Positions 11,713 to 26,800 of a stretch of DNA of 64,000 nucleotides are shown here, piece by piece. This DNA is from Otis tarda (lineage: Eukaryota > Chordata > Aves > Otidiformes > Otididae): NCBI GenBank assembly GCA_026413225.1, contig CM048552.1:146085053-146149052 (forward strand). The letters are read 5' to 3'. Within the stretch, counting starts at the first letter, position 1. Each line of letters starts with the position of its first letter. The notes beneath the pieces are model-generated. The model made no database searches and had not been told where the DNA came from. It was given only the letters and a program-made list of their open reading frames with translations. The position numbers were made by a program, and so were the translations under genes.

Positions 11713-14288
11713 TAGCAGGACACTTCAGATCATGTTTAAATCAACTCCTGCTCAGGATGGCATTTCTTGACATATTCTAGCAAACTAGTACAAGGTTGGA
11801 CAGACAAACACATACTCATGTGCAAACACAACCTTTTCAACACAGCCTATTTATAGCTGTTTTCTGTAACACCTTTTTCAGAATACACAAAATCCAGGCC
11901 AGTTAGTGACATCGTCCATGGGCTTAAAGATTTTTTTAAATGGATTTGGCTTTGATGTAAAAAGATAAGTAAATATAACTTTGTAAACAAAAGCTAGAAA
12001 AATGAAGTGGTACTCGAAGCGGCTCTGATAAACACACACTATCACTTAGGGCTCCTGCACTTGAAAAGAGCGCGTACGACCAGGAAGTTACTTTGCAGAA
12101 CCTAATCACCCATTTTTACTGAAATCTCCACTAGGTCATAGAGGCAGCGAGGGGTGGGAGGCTGGGGTGGGAGTGCTCACTGCACTCTAATTAATGCATG
12201 TGTTCCTTTTTCCACAAAGAACGTGACAGGTAGAGATGTAATGAAAGGAAATGAGGATGAGTTTGGGATATTGAGAAACACCTCAGCAGGCCAGCTGGTT
12301 TCTTTCTCCAGTAACCAATTAATGGGTTTCAGTCTGGGATGCTGGGCCATTCAGTTACCGTGGGAAAGGAGAGGGCTGAGGGGCTACTTACAGGCAATGG
12401 AAAACGGACTGAAAGTAGACGGCATTGATATCCAATGTGGTTGCATGTCCAAATCTCCAACATAGCTTACTGGAAAGCCTGACCTCTGTCATCCAGGGGC
12501 TGCTCAGTGCGTTGGGTCAGTAGGCTACCAGGACAGGGTGACCATGCAGGGCACTGCAGAGGGACCCTGCAGGACTCCGACTCATCCCAGCATGTCAAAG
12601 GGCCAGGTGAAAAGTATGCTCCTGGTAAAAAGTATGGTCCTGGGTTTTGAGATGGGAGGTCATCACAAACTGCCCAGGAACCACCTTGCTCAAAGGGAAT
12701 GCTTAGCTGAGACTTGCAGCTTCACTGTTTCATCTGTCTTTTTTTCCTGATTTGTTGTTGCTGAAACGTTATGTCCCAAGCAAGGATTATCTTCAGCCCC
12801 AGCCAGAGTCCAGAGGATAGCAGAAAGCCATCTAGTTTCCCCTCTGGGAAGTAACACCAAAGTAACATCACGTTTCAAGTGTGAGGGTAGAGCCAGGGCT
12901 CAGGTCAGAGGTTTTTGGGTTTGAGAGAGCCAGATGAGAAAGAGCTGCTGGGGAAGTTGATGTCGATGGTGCTGTGTCTAGGGCAGGTGGTCTTCAACAG
13001 CCAGTTGAGAATCAGTTGCAACTTTCAATGTCTGGAGCCAGTCTGAGACCCCTACAGTGCAGCCCTACTTAGGAGGATATCTATTTTCTTCCAGGGTGAA
13101 GACACAGCCCCACTGGGGAGTTATCCTTCACATCTGCTGGTGCACAGGAAAGAGTGAGTTTAACCTCTGTTACGTTTCACATTCCTTGTCCTAATGAATT
13201 CTTTCCTTCCTCTCTGCAGATTACTTACTGAGGTGTAAAATTCTGAAAAAAATGCCTCCATGGTTTTGTTTTGTCATTAGAGAGATTTGCTTTTGGCATG
13301 TAAATCAAAGGACAAGAGAAGAGGCCCTGATGATTCTCAAGAGAGGTTATGAAAATGAGGGGCAAAACCCTCCTTGCATCCCTCTGCCAATGGTTTGCAA
13401 GCCCTCAGCACAAATGTACGTGTTGCAATTGTCATTTAAATAAATTCAGAAGTCACTATCTTCACAATTTGTGAAAGATCTCATGAATGTGTTAATCTGA
13501 TCAAGTACATTGTTCCATTTTGATGCTAAGCAACATCTCAGTCAGAATACCGTGTTTATTACGGTCTTTTCTGATTTCTGCTCATTATGTAGGAAAGGAA
13601 CTTCAGTAGTGGAAAAAATACTTTGATTTTAGCTGAAGAGGAACCCAACAAAGCAAAGAGTTGTGGTGAAATATGAAAATCAGATAACTAAGTGCTCATT
13701 TGTGGAGTTTATGCCACCACAATGTTTCATCTGAGTGAGACTGTTTTTTGAAAATTATCTTATTTTTTAATGCACAATATTGACATTTTATTTTCTTCAC
13801 CATAAATGCATAGCGACCTTTCAAGAACTGGATGTTAGTTTCAATATTACCAGAAACCCACAAAGAAAATAGATTTTATTCTAAGTAGCAGTATGCTAGA
13901 AGGGTCTCAGACTGGCTCCAGATGTTTAAAGTCACAACTGATGTGCTGATATAGAGAGAAGAAAAGTATTGCTTCACGTTGTAGGAAAACAAAACCTTCC
14001 CGGAGGCACAACATGGTGCAAGACCTTTAACTCTTGTTCCCAGCAAAATGAGAGAGAATGTCAGGTGGGAATCTGCCATTCCTCTTCAGACTGTGCCCTT
14101 ATGTTACAGGGATTATTTCAGCTACAAGTGCTCATGTACGTCATATGACTTAAGCTCCAATAAGACAAATGTACCTTCAGTTTCTGGCTGTCTTTGGATG
14201 CTTTCTAAAAGAGAAATGCATGGAAAAAAAGTGCCTGATAAGAAGTATGGAGAATTCATAAGAAACAGATGAACATGTTTCCTTCTTT

Positions 14289-14312
14289 AAAAAAAAAAAA
14301 AAAAAAAAAAAA
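14289..14312. repeat. Poly(A), 24 bases
   Basis: This is the longest homopolymer in the window. No SINE or retrocopy body was recognised to its left. Confidence 0.95.
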
Positions 14313-15747
14313 GGGAAACTAAGGTTGATGCTATTACCTTGGTTACTTGCACACAACAGATAGCCAGTTATACTTGCTACTTACCTACAGCCAAAGCAGC
14401 TATTTAAAAATAACTGTTTACTAATCCTAAATATAGGAGTAGCTGTTTTTACACAGTAGTAATTTTTAATTAATTAGATACTGATTGCTGAAATTATTTT
14501 TCACTTTAGTGCTATAACTGATGCAAATGTTTCACTTTAAAAATGCTCATGCATTTATATTATCTGGAAAGTGCAGTATTTATTTGTGTTTTATACGAAA
14601 TAAAGTCAAAAGCTTATGGATGGAGGTAAACAACTAGATCAAGAGGATATTTTATAAATGTTGTAATAGAGCTTGCAGCAGGCTTGTAAGACCTCTGCAA
14701 GCACTGTTTGCAGCATCTAAAATTCACTCTGAATATATGATGTTTAAGTTGTAAAAACGCCTCAGCAAACAGTTTGTGCAAGTTCTGCTACACAGAAACA
14801 TGTAGGAAAACACGATTATATAGAATACCATCAAATCTAATTAAAAACAGAGGAAGAAGGCCAGTAAAATCAGCCTGGTGAAATATTAATGTACTTAATG
14901 CTGGAATGAAGCATATATATCAATGTGAGATTTAATTCTAGAGTGTAGAATTTAAATGCCTGAGAAACGGACTCAGTCTATAGAAATAGAATTAGCAATT
15001 CCAATAAAAAATAGATGCTCTGAAGGGGAAGTTTTCTGTCCTTGGCTTGAATCCATCTAGGCTGGTCTACACCGTTCTCCAAAACCATTTAAACCGGCTA
15101 AATGCTCTGCTAAATTCCCATTACCCTGATGGTCTCATTAGAAATGCAAGGCAGTCCTCTCCGGGTGTTACAGTCATTACCCTCTCCTATGAGCAGAAGT
15201 TGAAATAAGGTTTCCTCTGCAGCAGCTGCCCCAGTGAGTGACTGTGTTTGCCCCAGTGATGTTTCCCCCCTTTAAAGAAAGGGAGAACAAATGCAGTTGA
15301 ATTATACCCTGAATTTTCTAACTCCTTGGCAGGGTGGCAAGAATGTGCCCCACAGTTCACAGCGCCTCCCAAGAATAATGTTTAGGCAGAAGGACCCAAA
15401 GTACCTCCTTAAAAATGGGAGATATTCTTTAGAAAAATGGGGAAATGAACCCATGTGAGCCCACTCCTTGAGCAAGGAAGCCACCTAAAAATGCACAAAT
15501 ACTCCAAGAGAGGAAAGAGTGATGAGTGACGTACTGGCAGCTCACGCCTAAGCACCTGCCTAAGTAGTCCAATCACTCTGAGGACTCACCAAAGTTTCAC
15601 GGCTAATCATGCTCTGTGTGACAGGAGGAAATACATTTGGGGAATAAAAGTTTTGAATGCACTGCTCGCAATTTTCCAATCCATTTCTTGCCTCCCTGCC
15701 CCTGTTCCCTCCAGGCTCTCCAGGTGTGATTAGCAGTTATTTACTAA

Positions 15748-15763
15748 CTCTCTCTCTCTCTCT
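15748..15763. repeat. (CT)8 microsatellite
   Basis: Eight CT units on the plus strand. A similar TC run lies at 26442-26456. Confidence 0.9.
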
Positions 15764-17997
15764 GATTTCCTAGCAATTGCTGATGCTGTCATCTACAAAA
15801 TATTAATTTCAAATGTAAAATGAAATAAGAGTGCATGAACTGTGCTACTGCCTTGCGTGTCAGCTGTTGTGGCAGAAATCTTGGGGAATTTAATGTGTCT
15901 GAGGCAGAATTTCGACTGCCAGGTCTCCCCGCTGAAGGTGCAGCATCTGATTTTGTACTCGGTGATTATTTCCTTACAAATAGCCTCTTTCTGCCTAACC
16001 TCCAGCACTACAAGCATCTATCCTCATGCTGGAGTCATCATCTCACACATTTTTACCCTCGTGCTCCCTTGCAGATGACTGCAGTCATCTGTATAACGCT
16101 GACCCTCCACTTCATGAAGCTCATACCCGAGGCTGCGGCAATGTTTATTCCTATCTATTTCACTCACCGGGCAAGGGAAAAGAGATCCTTCAGGCTAGAG
16201 GTTCTCAAACTTTGCTGTGCTGAAATGAGAAGTGCCTTGTATCGTTAAGGCAATGGGGAAAGTGGCAGCTCTGTGTCCCTGTGTGATGCCCTGGGCCCTG
16301 CCCTGCACACCAGAGGCTCACGCCATCTCTCTCTGCCAGGGCAGCCCCGCTGCTGCTGACTTCCAGCTGCCCGCTCACCTCCATCTCTCAAGCGTTTTCA
16401 GAATTGCAGCTTCTCACGCTAGAGCCCCCATTAAAAGATGGAGTCAGGAGGACATTCCATATTTTGGGATATACAACTTTGTGTTGACTTCTTTCAAGGC
16501 TCCTTTGTTTAAGTGAGGCTGAATTATTAAATTATTCAGACTATTTGATAATGTGTTCTATCCTCACTCTTCCTTTCTCTGTCATTCTCCACAAAGTTTT
16601 ACCATCGGTGAATACAATTTCCTACCGCGTCCTAGTTGCCAGTTCCTCACAGAATAAAATCAGCTTTGGTTCATAAGAACTTACATTTCTTTCCTTGAAA
16701 GTAAGACTTGGAATGCAAATAATTATGCTCTTATTCTTCAGTTCCTTAGGGGTATTAAAGGAATCCTGTTTGGGCTCCCCTAAAAATTCACGAGTGGTAG
16801 GAGGTGCCAAGTGACCTATCCTTAAAACTCAAACTCTCTTTCTTGGCCTTTTGGCATATTGCACTGCATTAGCCATCTCCTGGGGTTTACTCCACATTTC
16901 AAGGTACATCACAAATAACCCTCAAATTTTATGAGCCAGTGGCCTTCATGGCTGTAATGTAGCTTGGAAGATCCGAGGCTTATTGATACTTGTACCTAGG
17001 GTAACTGATTTTAAATAATTTATTATCTCTGCACACTGTTGAACTTCCTGTCTGCTTACTTGGCACACTGCTTTTTCTCATATTAAAAAATATTTCTTCA
17101 CTCTAGCATTATTAACAGCTTTAATATTTCCAGCTAATAAGGGGCTATTGCTAGAATTTCTTTATTGTTGTTGTTTTTCTTTATACACTTCAAGAAAACC
17201 CTTATTATCATTGCCCTTGAACTTTCCTCTGGTATCCTCCACTCCTTTTATCCCTCTCTAGTATTTTATAATTCTCTTACAGACTGCTATCTTCCCCTTT
17301 CATGTTACATGTGTTTTATATTTCAACTCTACTGCACAGATATTTTTTTTTCATTTCTAATTGCCACTTTTCCTTCACCACTGAAGCTGAGCTAGCTTTC
17401 AGCAAAGGAGTTTTTCCTTGACTGTGGAAATACAGTCTTTTGCTAACCTTTTGCTTAAAAAAAATATATCCAAATTTCCTTGTTTCTAGGTTTTTCTACC
17501 CCATCAAATTCTGGTCAAACGTTCCTTCTACTTTGGGACACCAGGCTTTCCTTCTTGGGACTGTCCTTTATTTGTTCAGCCTGGGCAGAATAAGACCATG
17601 ACCATCCAGTGACAGATTTATCTTTATTTGAAGCAAGGGTGAGCATGTCTGGTGAAATGCCCTCAGTGCTAGAAAAGAGCCACAAACACCATCCACAACC
17701 TTTATTTTAATTTAATGGCCAGCCATGCTGGACCTCTGGTGATAGCTTCAGAACTAAGGCCTCTGGCCTCCACTTGCCTTTGCTTTACAGATCCATGCCA
17801 ATGGAGCAGCTCCGTCCCCCTCTGTAACTGGAGTCGATATTCCATTATATTCTGGCTCTGGGAGAAAGAAAATTCTTATTCTATATCCCTAGCTGGAGCT
17901 TTTAATGTCAATAAAGGCTAGAAGAGGGGAGGAACAGGCTAATTCAGTCCCTCCTGATGGCACATGCCTGGCAGGCAGATACAGAGAGGCTATAGCA

Positions 17998-18000
<3 letters not shown>

Positions 18001-18028
<28 letters not shown>
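18001..18028. repeat. (TA)14 microsatellite
   Basis: Fourteen perfect TA units. This is the longest dinucleotide repeat seen here and is likely to vary in length between individuals. Confidence 0.97.
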
Positions 18029-18031
<3 letters not shown>

Positions 18032-18688
18032 CACCGAGCAGCAGGACAGGAACATACAGGAGCTATAGCTCCTCCATAACCTCCCAAGGTCCAGCCAGTA
18101 GAAGCACAGCTGTGAAAGACACACCAAGACCCCCAAAGTTTCCAGCATTTCCTTTTAAATACTTTTCCTAGCCATTTCCTGGAAAGCCACTCTATGTATT
18201 TTACTCAGGCCCGTCTGCAATACTTACAGCTTCATTTAGTTTTAATATAGTTATAAATGGGCTGCAGCGGCCTGCTTCTTTTAATAACTAAGTAAATGAA
18301 ACCCTGTCTGTAATAATAAATGAACCATCCATCTGGGAGGCCTCCAGTAAAAATTTCAACAGGTATTTATTGCTCCTTTATGTAAACAGTACTCTGGACA
18401 ATACATGTGATTATACTCTCTGTCAGCCCTGTCAGGAAGGAGACAGTATAGTTTTGGATGAGGTTCCATAGTGTACACATTCAATTTACAGGTTTATTTG
18501 CCTAGATGGAGACAAAATGATTAAAGGAGGCAAATAAACAGACAAGAACCCAGTTGGCTACTGTGAAAGTCAGCACACCATTTTGTTTAAAGATAGGGGC
18601 TACGAGAATAAAATATAGAAAATTGGCAGGTCCGTGGTGCAACAGACAACCCCAGATGCTTCACAGACACCCCCTAAACAAAATCAAG

Positions 18689-18699
18689 CCCCCCCCCCC
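18689..18699. repeat. Poly(C), 11 bases
   Basis: An uninterrupted C run followed by GG. Such runs are often miscounted in sequencing. Confidence 0.9.
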
Positions 18700-21608
18700 G
18701 GAAGTGGAAGAATTTTCACTGTAAAATCAACACTTTATGGAGACTTTAAAATACACTGTACCCTTGTAAGTTCTCACGGTACAGAAGAGCAGTGCCTTGG
18801 GAGAACCCCCAAACAGGGCTCATGGGGAGGCAAACCATGCCATCCATCCCCGAGGGTCATCCCTTTCACCTGTGGACACTGTTGCTCATACACTGGAAAG
18901 GGCAATAGCATGACATTTCTGCAGTAATGACATTTTAATTAAAAAAAAAATCTCATTGCCAAAATCATCTTCATACCACTACTATATTCCACTTCCTAAT
19001 TATATATCATTACATTCTGCAATTGTTGAAATAATAAAATGTCAGAATATATTGTCAAATAATTAATTCAGTATGTGGCAGGAGGGGGAAAAAAATAAAA
19101 AAGAAGGGGCAGAAAGGCCTGGAAGCTCATGTATGGTCAGATTGATGTGCCATCACTTGATGCTGAGGAGTGGGCTGTAGAGAGTTCTGTACATTAAATC
19201 TGTAGAGGCTGCTGTGATTTTTGCCAAAATTTCCAGCCCTCAAATTTCTGCAGGAACAGGCTTAAACCTCTACCACGAGCCGGCTTCTCAGCACCTTTCA
19301 TTTGCAGCCAAGCTAGGCATAGGGAAAACACATTTTTTTTCCTTACGAGGCAGACTACAATAGGAAACCAAAAGCTCTCGGCCAAAATGCCAGGCAGCAT
19401 TCTGCCCCATGGGGCGAGCGGATTGCTGCTCATTATGGAGACCTGCACCCTGTGTGCCTGGCTCAGGGAAAGGGGCAGCGTTGCCTCCATGGCCAGGACA
19501 TTTCCAACATTTTTACTAAACTTGACACGCCAGCAAACTTATTATGACATGGTGCATTAGTGATAATTCTTCTCTTTTTGTCCTCTCTACATTTGTTTTG
19601 ATCACAAGATGCTGAAAGGGGAGAAGTTAAGCCCAATGGGACAGATGTCTCCAAATTGATAGCTGTCCCACCAAAATACAGGAGGACCTGTCAGATTTTC
19701 CTGTGGATGGGCTGAGGAAGGGGCTGCTCAGGCACAGGTGCTGCAGGGACAGGGGAGCCAGAGGCATGGGCTGGTACCCAGGGCTGGGACGTGGCCACGG
19801 GCTTCACTGCCGGGGAGGGAGAAAAACATGTGCCATCTGGGGGACCAGTGGTCAGATAACTCCTTTTCTTCATGCAGAGCTGCACCGAAGGGGTGGTTGC
19901 TGATGTGGGAACCTGGTTATTCAAATTGCATTGTGCAGCTCCTGTCAAGCTATAGGGTTGGCTTATCCCTGGGCTTTCTGGCACAGACCCTCAGCTTCCC
20001 TGGGGTCTGATGGCACCAAGCACTTCTGGCCTGCTTGTTACACTTCAAGATAACCCCTTCTAGGAGTCAAAAGGGGAAATTCCTCTTTTTTATAAATAAT
20101 CTCCTTTGGACATTGCAACAGCAGAAGTAACCAACTGAGGGCTGCTCCTTCCGAGAGGGGAAGGGTTTTACTCCCAGCATTCAGATCCTGCACAGGCTGT
20201 GCAGAAATACACCACCTGGACTGCAATATATATATCTATTATATATAAAAAAAAGAGTGTGTATTTTTTCTCTAAAAACACTTTTTGGACAAAATTATGA
20301 AGTTAGCTCTCAAATAGTAAACCACGCTATATCTCCTTTCTAATGTCTCTTTTTAAATATACACCAGGGAACAACTCTCATAACTCACTCGACACACGCT
20401 GTCTGATGAGTTATAGGTCAGTCGTCTATGCACAGAGTGTGTATTGCACTTCTACACACCGTTATGAATTTTCCATCCCTCATCATTCACATAGTGTCAG
20501 AATATCTATTACAAACCCCTGTTTGCAAGAAGGGCTTCTACTTTCCCCTTTCATTTTATCACTGCTCTTAAATTTTCTTCTGGAAACCAGTTTGGCATGC
20601 TGGCAATACCATGCTGGCAGTTTCTGAGAAAAAGTCATATGCAAAAACCATGTGTCAGGGCCATAATATCACCTCCAAAGAAATATCATTTTTTAACTAA
20701 TAGGAGTAGTGCATAAAAACGAATTAGACAGAATTGTATTCCGATTGCCAAATTCTACCACCCAGCTGCTACAAACATGTTGTAAAAAATAATAATCTGG
20801 AAGTCTAAATAATGTCTGATAATGCCTTCTGCCATCTTAAATCTTGGGGAATGTTGAGTCATCTTGAGAAAAATGTTGACAATCATTTTTCACAAAGGCT
20901 TGAGCATGGACGAGGCTCTATCTAGAGTCTTGTGTGAAGGATTTAGAGTTGAGGGGGATTTTCTGACAAATAGTTCAGCCATCAAGAACAGTGTAAGGAC
21001 TGGCCAAAATGCTTGACAATTGCTAGGTTTGAGAAATGCTTTTCCCTAAATAACTAAAAAAGTTTAATTTCTATGTAAAATGATTAATTTCATCATTTCT
21101 GAAATGCTGTGCTTTCATTTTCCTCTTTCAGAAACATACATTACTTCAAAATATGCTTGTATCTAGTGTTGCAATAAGGTTGCCCAAGGGCTTTCTGGAA
21201 TTAAGTTAGCTAAATGAAACTATTAGCCCTGAATGTATTTTTTTTTTTTCGTTTTACTGAGAAAATGAATACAGCTATTTTTTTTTCCATATGATTTTTA
21301 ATTGTACCAAACAAAATATCAATTACCTACAGTAATTCAGAAGTTAATTTAATTCAGTTTGCAAAGTACTGAAACTAGCCTTAGTTTAAATTTGATCTGT
21401 ATCCACAAAACCTACTGGTTTATTTCATTTTTTTCACACTTACTGCCTGTTAATTGAAGCTTTCTGTGAAATATTTTTTTTATGTCATCAGCTGTCAGGC
21501 TGCCATCCATAGGAGCAAACGTCTATGCCATAGCAATCTTGCAAGAGGTGTGAACCAAGTATGCAGGAAATGGATTGTCAGACTGTTACATGATTAAAAT
21601 TCAAGAAA

Positions 21609-21628
21609 TTTTTTTTTTTTTTTTTTTT
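21609..21628. repeat. Poly(T), 20 bases
   Basis: An uninterrupted T run in AT-rich intron with no recognisable retroposon beside it. Confidence 0.95.
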
Positions 21629-23797
21629 ACAAAATCAAATTGGAATTAAGATCACTTGCTCAAATCTGCTGCATTATACAACTAATTGGTTAGTTTGTAT
21701 ACTTGAAATTTATGATTATCTGACACCTGAGTACCCAGGAACTGGGAAACAAAATGTATTATGTCCTTGAATAGCAAGTCTGCAGTACTCAATACTGACA
21801 GAGCTGTGGGTAATTATCTGTTTGATATTTAAGTAAGAATAAACCCTACAGATAACAATGTGCTAATTTAGTACAACTGCAAATAATTTGTAAGCAAATA
21901 TCGTGTCTATATTATGCAATATATATTTTAAAAGTCATACATAAGAGGAATGACACTTGACTGCTAAAGAATTCAATTTAGTAGTAACAATGTTAATGGT
22001 CAAAAGTGGATCTCCTAAACTAAATATATTGGGTTAGTTTTATCACCAGTGTCATTTTAGTAAACCCAGTTTCATCAACAATTAATTTAGCCCACTATAT
22101 TACCTTCAAGTCAAATGTTTTTTTTACTGATAAAATACTTCAGTTGCACATTACTTCAGTTTATCAGACACTTAAATATTTCATCAGATGGCTGATGAAA
22201 ATACAGAAAAAAATAGGCAAAAAATGTAGAAGATAGATTGACAATAAAGACCTTTGAAATACGCAAATAACTTTCCAGAAGTTATATTAACTTTTAGACT
22301 ATTTCCAGCAGAGTCTTTATTGGTCTAAAGAAATCATTCTGTATTTTTCTGTGTACTGTTATCCTCACACTAACAGCAGAAAAGTTTTTACTGCTCAAAA
22401 GACGCAGCAAACAGCCCTCACTGTATTTTTAAAACTATGTAGTGCTTTAACTATGTAATGTAAAGCAGTGCCAGTGAAGAATTGTGAGCGAACTAAAGGT
22501 CTGCCAGAATTTTCTTACTGATACTTTCTCCAGCTCTTCCTTATCACTGAACTCCAAAGCACAAGGACTTACTCTCCTCATTACCAGGATCATTAGCTAC
22601 TATGAAATAGGACCCATCCTATCCAGACAGGTATCAATTTATTATTGGGCTGCATTCTATCACACTATTTTCTAGTGAAACATCTCTGCACAAGTACATT
22701 TCCCAACATCCTATGAGCATAAAAGTGAGCAAACTCACGATTATTCTCATTCAATGGCGAAGAGGAAATCGAGACAGAGATTCACTGTTTTTTTCCAAAA
22801 CGCCACAGTGCAATCAGATCCGGAACTGGGGAAGGAAACTCCAAGTCCCGACTGAGAACCCATCGGCATCTCCTCAGATGTACCCGTGACCCCACATCTT
22901 ATGCCATTCAGCTGCTACTTCACCTTTGGAGCCTGTGCTAGGAGGAAATTTTAAGTGAAAGAAGGTTGAAGACAAGGTGGGAAGGTGAAGAGGTGCTGAA
23001 ACAGTATCTTCCTATGCACAACAATACCTCTCCTATCAGAGCACAGCAGAGCTACTGGAGTAGAATATGTCAACATTTAAGAGTTTGTAATTCTCTGTCA
23101 AATACTCATTCCCGCCTGAAACAAGGCAAGTGGGTTTTATGTAAAGAATATATTTATTCATCTGTAAAATGTTACAAATAAAAAATAAAATTGGACCAGA
23201 CGGTTTGAATTTCTTCCAAAAGAACCTGTAACATTTGACCTATTTTGGTATCTTAAATCAAAATTTGATTATTTTAAGCTACGTGTGAGAGATCATTCAC
23301 TCCTAACAAGGATTTGTTATATTGCTTGTTTAGAGTAGGATTAAATAAACTTTTGTCATGCTGGGACTGTTAACTCTTGACATTCTTAACTGCGAAGCTC
23401 ATGTGGTTATTCACTCCTAACAGTCTTTGGTGTGAGTTGCAATTGCTCCTTCTATTTGTTCTTGTGAGATCTGAAACTGCAGTCAGAAGTGCCCTTTAAA
23501 TATTTGGGTTTTGGTGGAGTTTTTCCCCCATCTTTGTAAAAGTCATGATAATTTGCTGCTAATTACTGTCACGGGATATTAAAAAATACATTTCAGCAGA
23601 TGTATGAAGCAGCAGCTGATAGATGCCTTCTGCATCCCTGCTTGGGACTGCTGGGGCTGTGCGTGGGATGCCAACTGCAGCTTGGGTGATGCTGCCTAAC
23701 TGCCTGTCATTTCAGGGAGGGGGTCCGCTGCCAGCACAGCGTTCTGTGCAGGGACCAGGTCTAGCCCTGGCTTGGCAGGGGTACGGCTCTGTGACCC

Positions 23798-23817
23798 GGC
23801 AGGCAGGCAGGCAGGCA
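23798..23817. repeat. (GGCA)5 tandem repeat
   Basis: Five perfect GGCA units inside the GC-richer pocket at about 23.6-24.2 kb. Confidence 0.93.
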
Positions 23818-26800
23818 CACCCCAAATCAGCCAAAGCCAAGCGCCGTGCTGAGGGGTGTTCATCATACCAAGAACAGGTGGGTGAAAACTGGCTTGGAGG
23901 GCTCTGGTGGCTTGGGGATGAGGGGGAGCGGTGCCCACAGCTTGCAGCAGCTACTCTGCATGGGTCTTGGTGCTACTCTGGCTTCTGAAGCAGTTGAAAA
24001 AACAAGTCCGGAGACTTTTCCCCACAGCCCTGGCTCTGAGGCTGATGAAAGGTTAAACAGGGATGAGTGGCAGGTGCCCTTCTCTAGCCACTGTAGCTCC
24101 GAGTCAGTCCCTGAGGAATTCTGGGGTGGTGCTCGGGGCTGGGGCAAGGGACACAGTCACCCATGTCCCAGAGAGCAAGCGTCAACCACACCGGGGGCTT
24201 GGAAAGGCTGAAGACCTGGGTGAATGCACAATGAAATTAGTGCCTAGCTATTTAACAACAAACATAGATATTTAGGACTGAAACTCAGGCTATAGCCCTG
24301 CTTTGGGGGTTCAGGGAGAACATGAGCCTCTCAGGAGCAGGGCTTTCCTGCAGCTTTGCTCTGATACCACTCCTGAGGTGTGAACGCCCTCTGAAACCCA
24401 ACAGCAAGAAGAGGTAGATGAGCAGACGCTGGGACACCCCATGAGGTGTCACCTCTGCACGCTGGCAGAGTGACAGCAGCCACGCTGGTGCCAAGCTGCT
24501 CCCCGTCCTCCGAGGACTGTGCCTCATCTGCTGTGCGAAGATCGAAACCCAGGAAGGAATAAGGAGGAAAGTACTAGCCAGAGCACACTTTGTGTTTTTA
24601 ATTACTAGCATCTTCGGTGCTCTTCAAAGACAGTGATGCTGCCATATCACATTAGCTCCCTGTGTAGGGAATGAATGGGAGCTGCACGCTGTGAGCATTA
24701 GAGCATCAACCTCAAAGAGATTCAGGGGAAAAAAAGATGCATTATACACACTGAAAAATAAATATATGCAGACTGGGACATTCAAGTATGTCTCTTCTTC
24801 AGAATGCTGATTAATGTTGCATCAAATCACAATAAAAATAGCCCCTAAGGCTCATTTTCCTATTTCTAAAAGGCTAATAATGATTAGCTCTACCAATGTT
24901 TCTGGCAGGCTTTGAGGGGTGTTGTATGTTCAAAAGAAATACTAATGTCCTGAGGAGGTCATTAGTTTGGGGATATTCTGCTGGACCAGCACCAAATCTC
25001 CTACGACACTTTCTGCCTAACAAATCACACAGCAAAGAGTGGACTTTCATCTATACGAGCTTCAGGCATATATGAAATTACTTAAATGCATGTAATTGCA
25101 AAGCAATTTTATTCCACTGTTTTACAGCAGTTTCCAGGCTCAGCCAAAGGCAAGACCAGAGAGCCCTTGAAGGACAGGAGGCTTTTGAGAGGGTTATATT
25201 TTGTCAGATTTTCCCCCCTTTTCTGCACCAGAGGACTCACACTGTCTCAGCAAACACCCCATCACACAGGACCACCATGAGCCTCACCACCAGGCAGGGA
25301 ACCCCTAATTTACACCACTGGCACTTGGTCTCAGCACCTGATGAGGTGCTAACTATAGCAGGTCTGTGTGACAGGACTATAGTCCTAGAGGTAATTTCCT
25401 ATACCTTATTACCACATAATAATGGCCTCTTAACAACCAGGCTAATCAAGAATTAATGAGGCACTAAAACATTTTAAGGAACAATGAAGGATTTAAAAAT
25501 TTTTCTTATGTGTTTTATTTAAAAAGCAATTCATTTAACAGTTACTGCCCTTACTTTGGAGTCACATAAAAAGTCTTGGTACTTATCAAACATGTCAGCT
25601 GAAAGGTTTTATTCATTTAGCAGTTATTTACTTATGTGGGGCTGCACTTAACTGCAGAATCAAAGAAAACCTAAGGGGAGCAGAACCAGATTTGGGCCCT
25701 GTCTGTCTCTCTCACGTCTGTCCGTCCATCCACTCAGGCACTCCCCTGCTCTCACATGGAAAGCCTGTTCGTCCGATAGTGAAGTGCAACACCAAAAATA
25801 GAAGGAAGTCAGCCCAAAGTAACACGACTGCCAAAAGGAGATTTTGCATTATCTCTGGAAAGCTAGGACTGTCTTTTTTATTCAGGAAGGGAGGGTGCAC
25901 TTTAACGGGGGAGCCATCCTTGATGGAAGTGTTTGAGAAACTCAGACTGAAATAAGTGGGGGAAAAACGCAGGGATAATTTACACTAGTAAAGGATTTCA
26001 TACCAGTGACTCAACACTGAATTAAAGACTGAAAATATGTGCTTTTACCATCAGCCTAGAAGGGATAATGAAAACAAAAACACATTTAAATTTGACTTAT
26101 TCTTTAAAACGTCCTTCTGTGGTGAAAGGCTGGGGGATACATCCGAGTTTGCTGAGAAAATCCTCAAATAGATCATTTTGTGACAGATAACTGTTATGAT
26201 TATTAATTCCACTGCTGACATTGAAATTAAACTGATTCCCAACATAATGGACAAGTAAATAGCACATCAGAAATTCTCAAATGCTTCCATATTTCCTATG
26301 CAATCAAAAAAAGAACTCCCTCATTAAATAATACACTGACAGAAAAGGCAATTTGATTAAATAAACCTATCTGCCAATCATGCTGGAAGTTATAAAAGGA
26401 AAGCATTTTGTAGCTAAGTAAAACTTTTCTCCATATTAATGTCTCTCTCTCTCTCTTTTGTGATTTTTAAAAGAGAAGTAATGGAAAACTATGTGCCCCA
26501 AAGGAAGATCAGGGCAATACCGGGGCACCTGACAAAGGAATTAAAAGTTAGTCTTCATCCCAGTGATCTCCCACTAAGCAAAGACAGCGTGATGGAGAAA
26601 TCAAGAGACAAAGGAGAAAGCAGCAGGGCAACGAGGTGTATGCACTAACCTAGGAACCCGAGCTGCTGGGGGTACATTTGTGTATCTCTTGTTCCATGTA
26701 TCTCTCTATTTCTTTTCTGTTTTTCAGGAGACATGATTTGTGGGGCAAAAGTGGAGAAGGGGAGGGTCAGCAGAAGTGAAAAGAAAGGAGAAATGAGGCT

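Noticed and set aside
23295-23422. 14-base direct repeat ATTCACTCCTAACA at 23295-23308 and 23409-23422
   Set aside because: It is too short to be meaningful in a 64-kb window and nothing aligns around it.
23623-24211. GC-richer pocket with overlapping open frames on both strands
   Set aside because: Frames overlap on both strands with no domain; this is the usual effect of higher GC and fewer stop codons.
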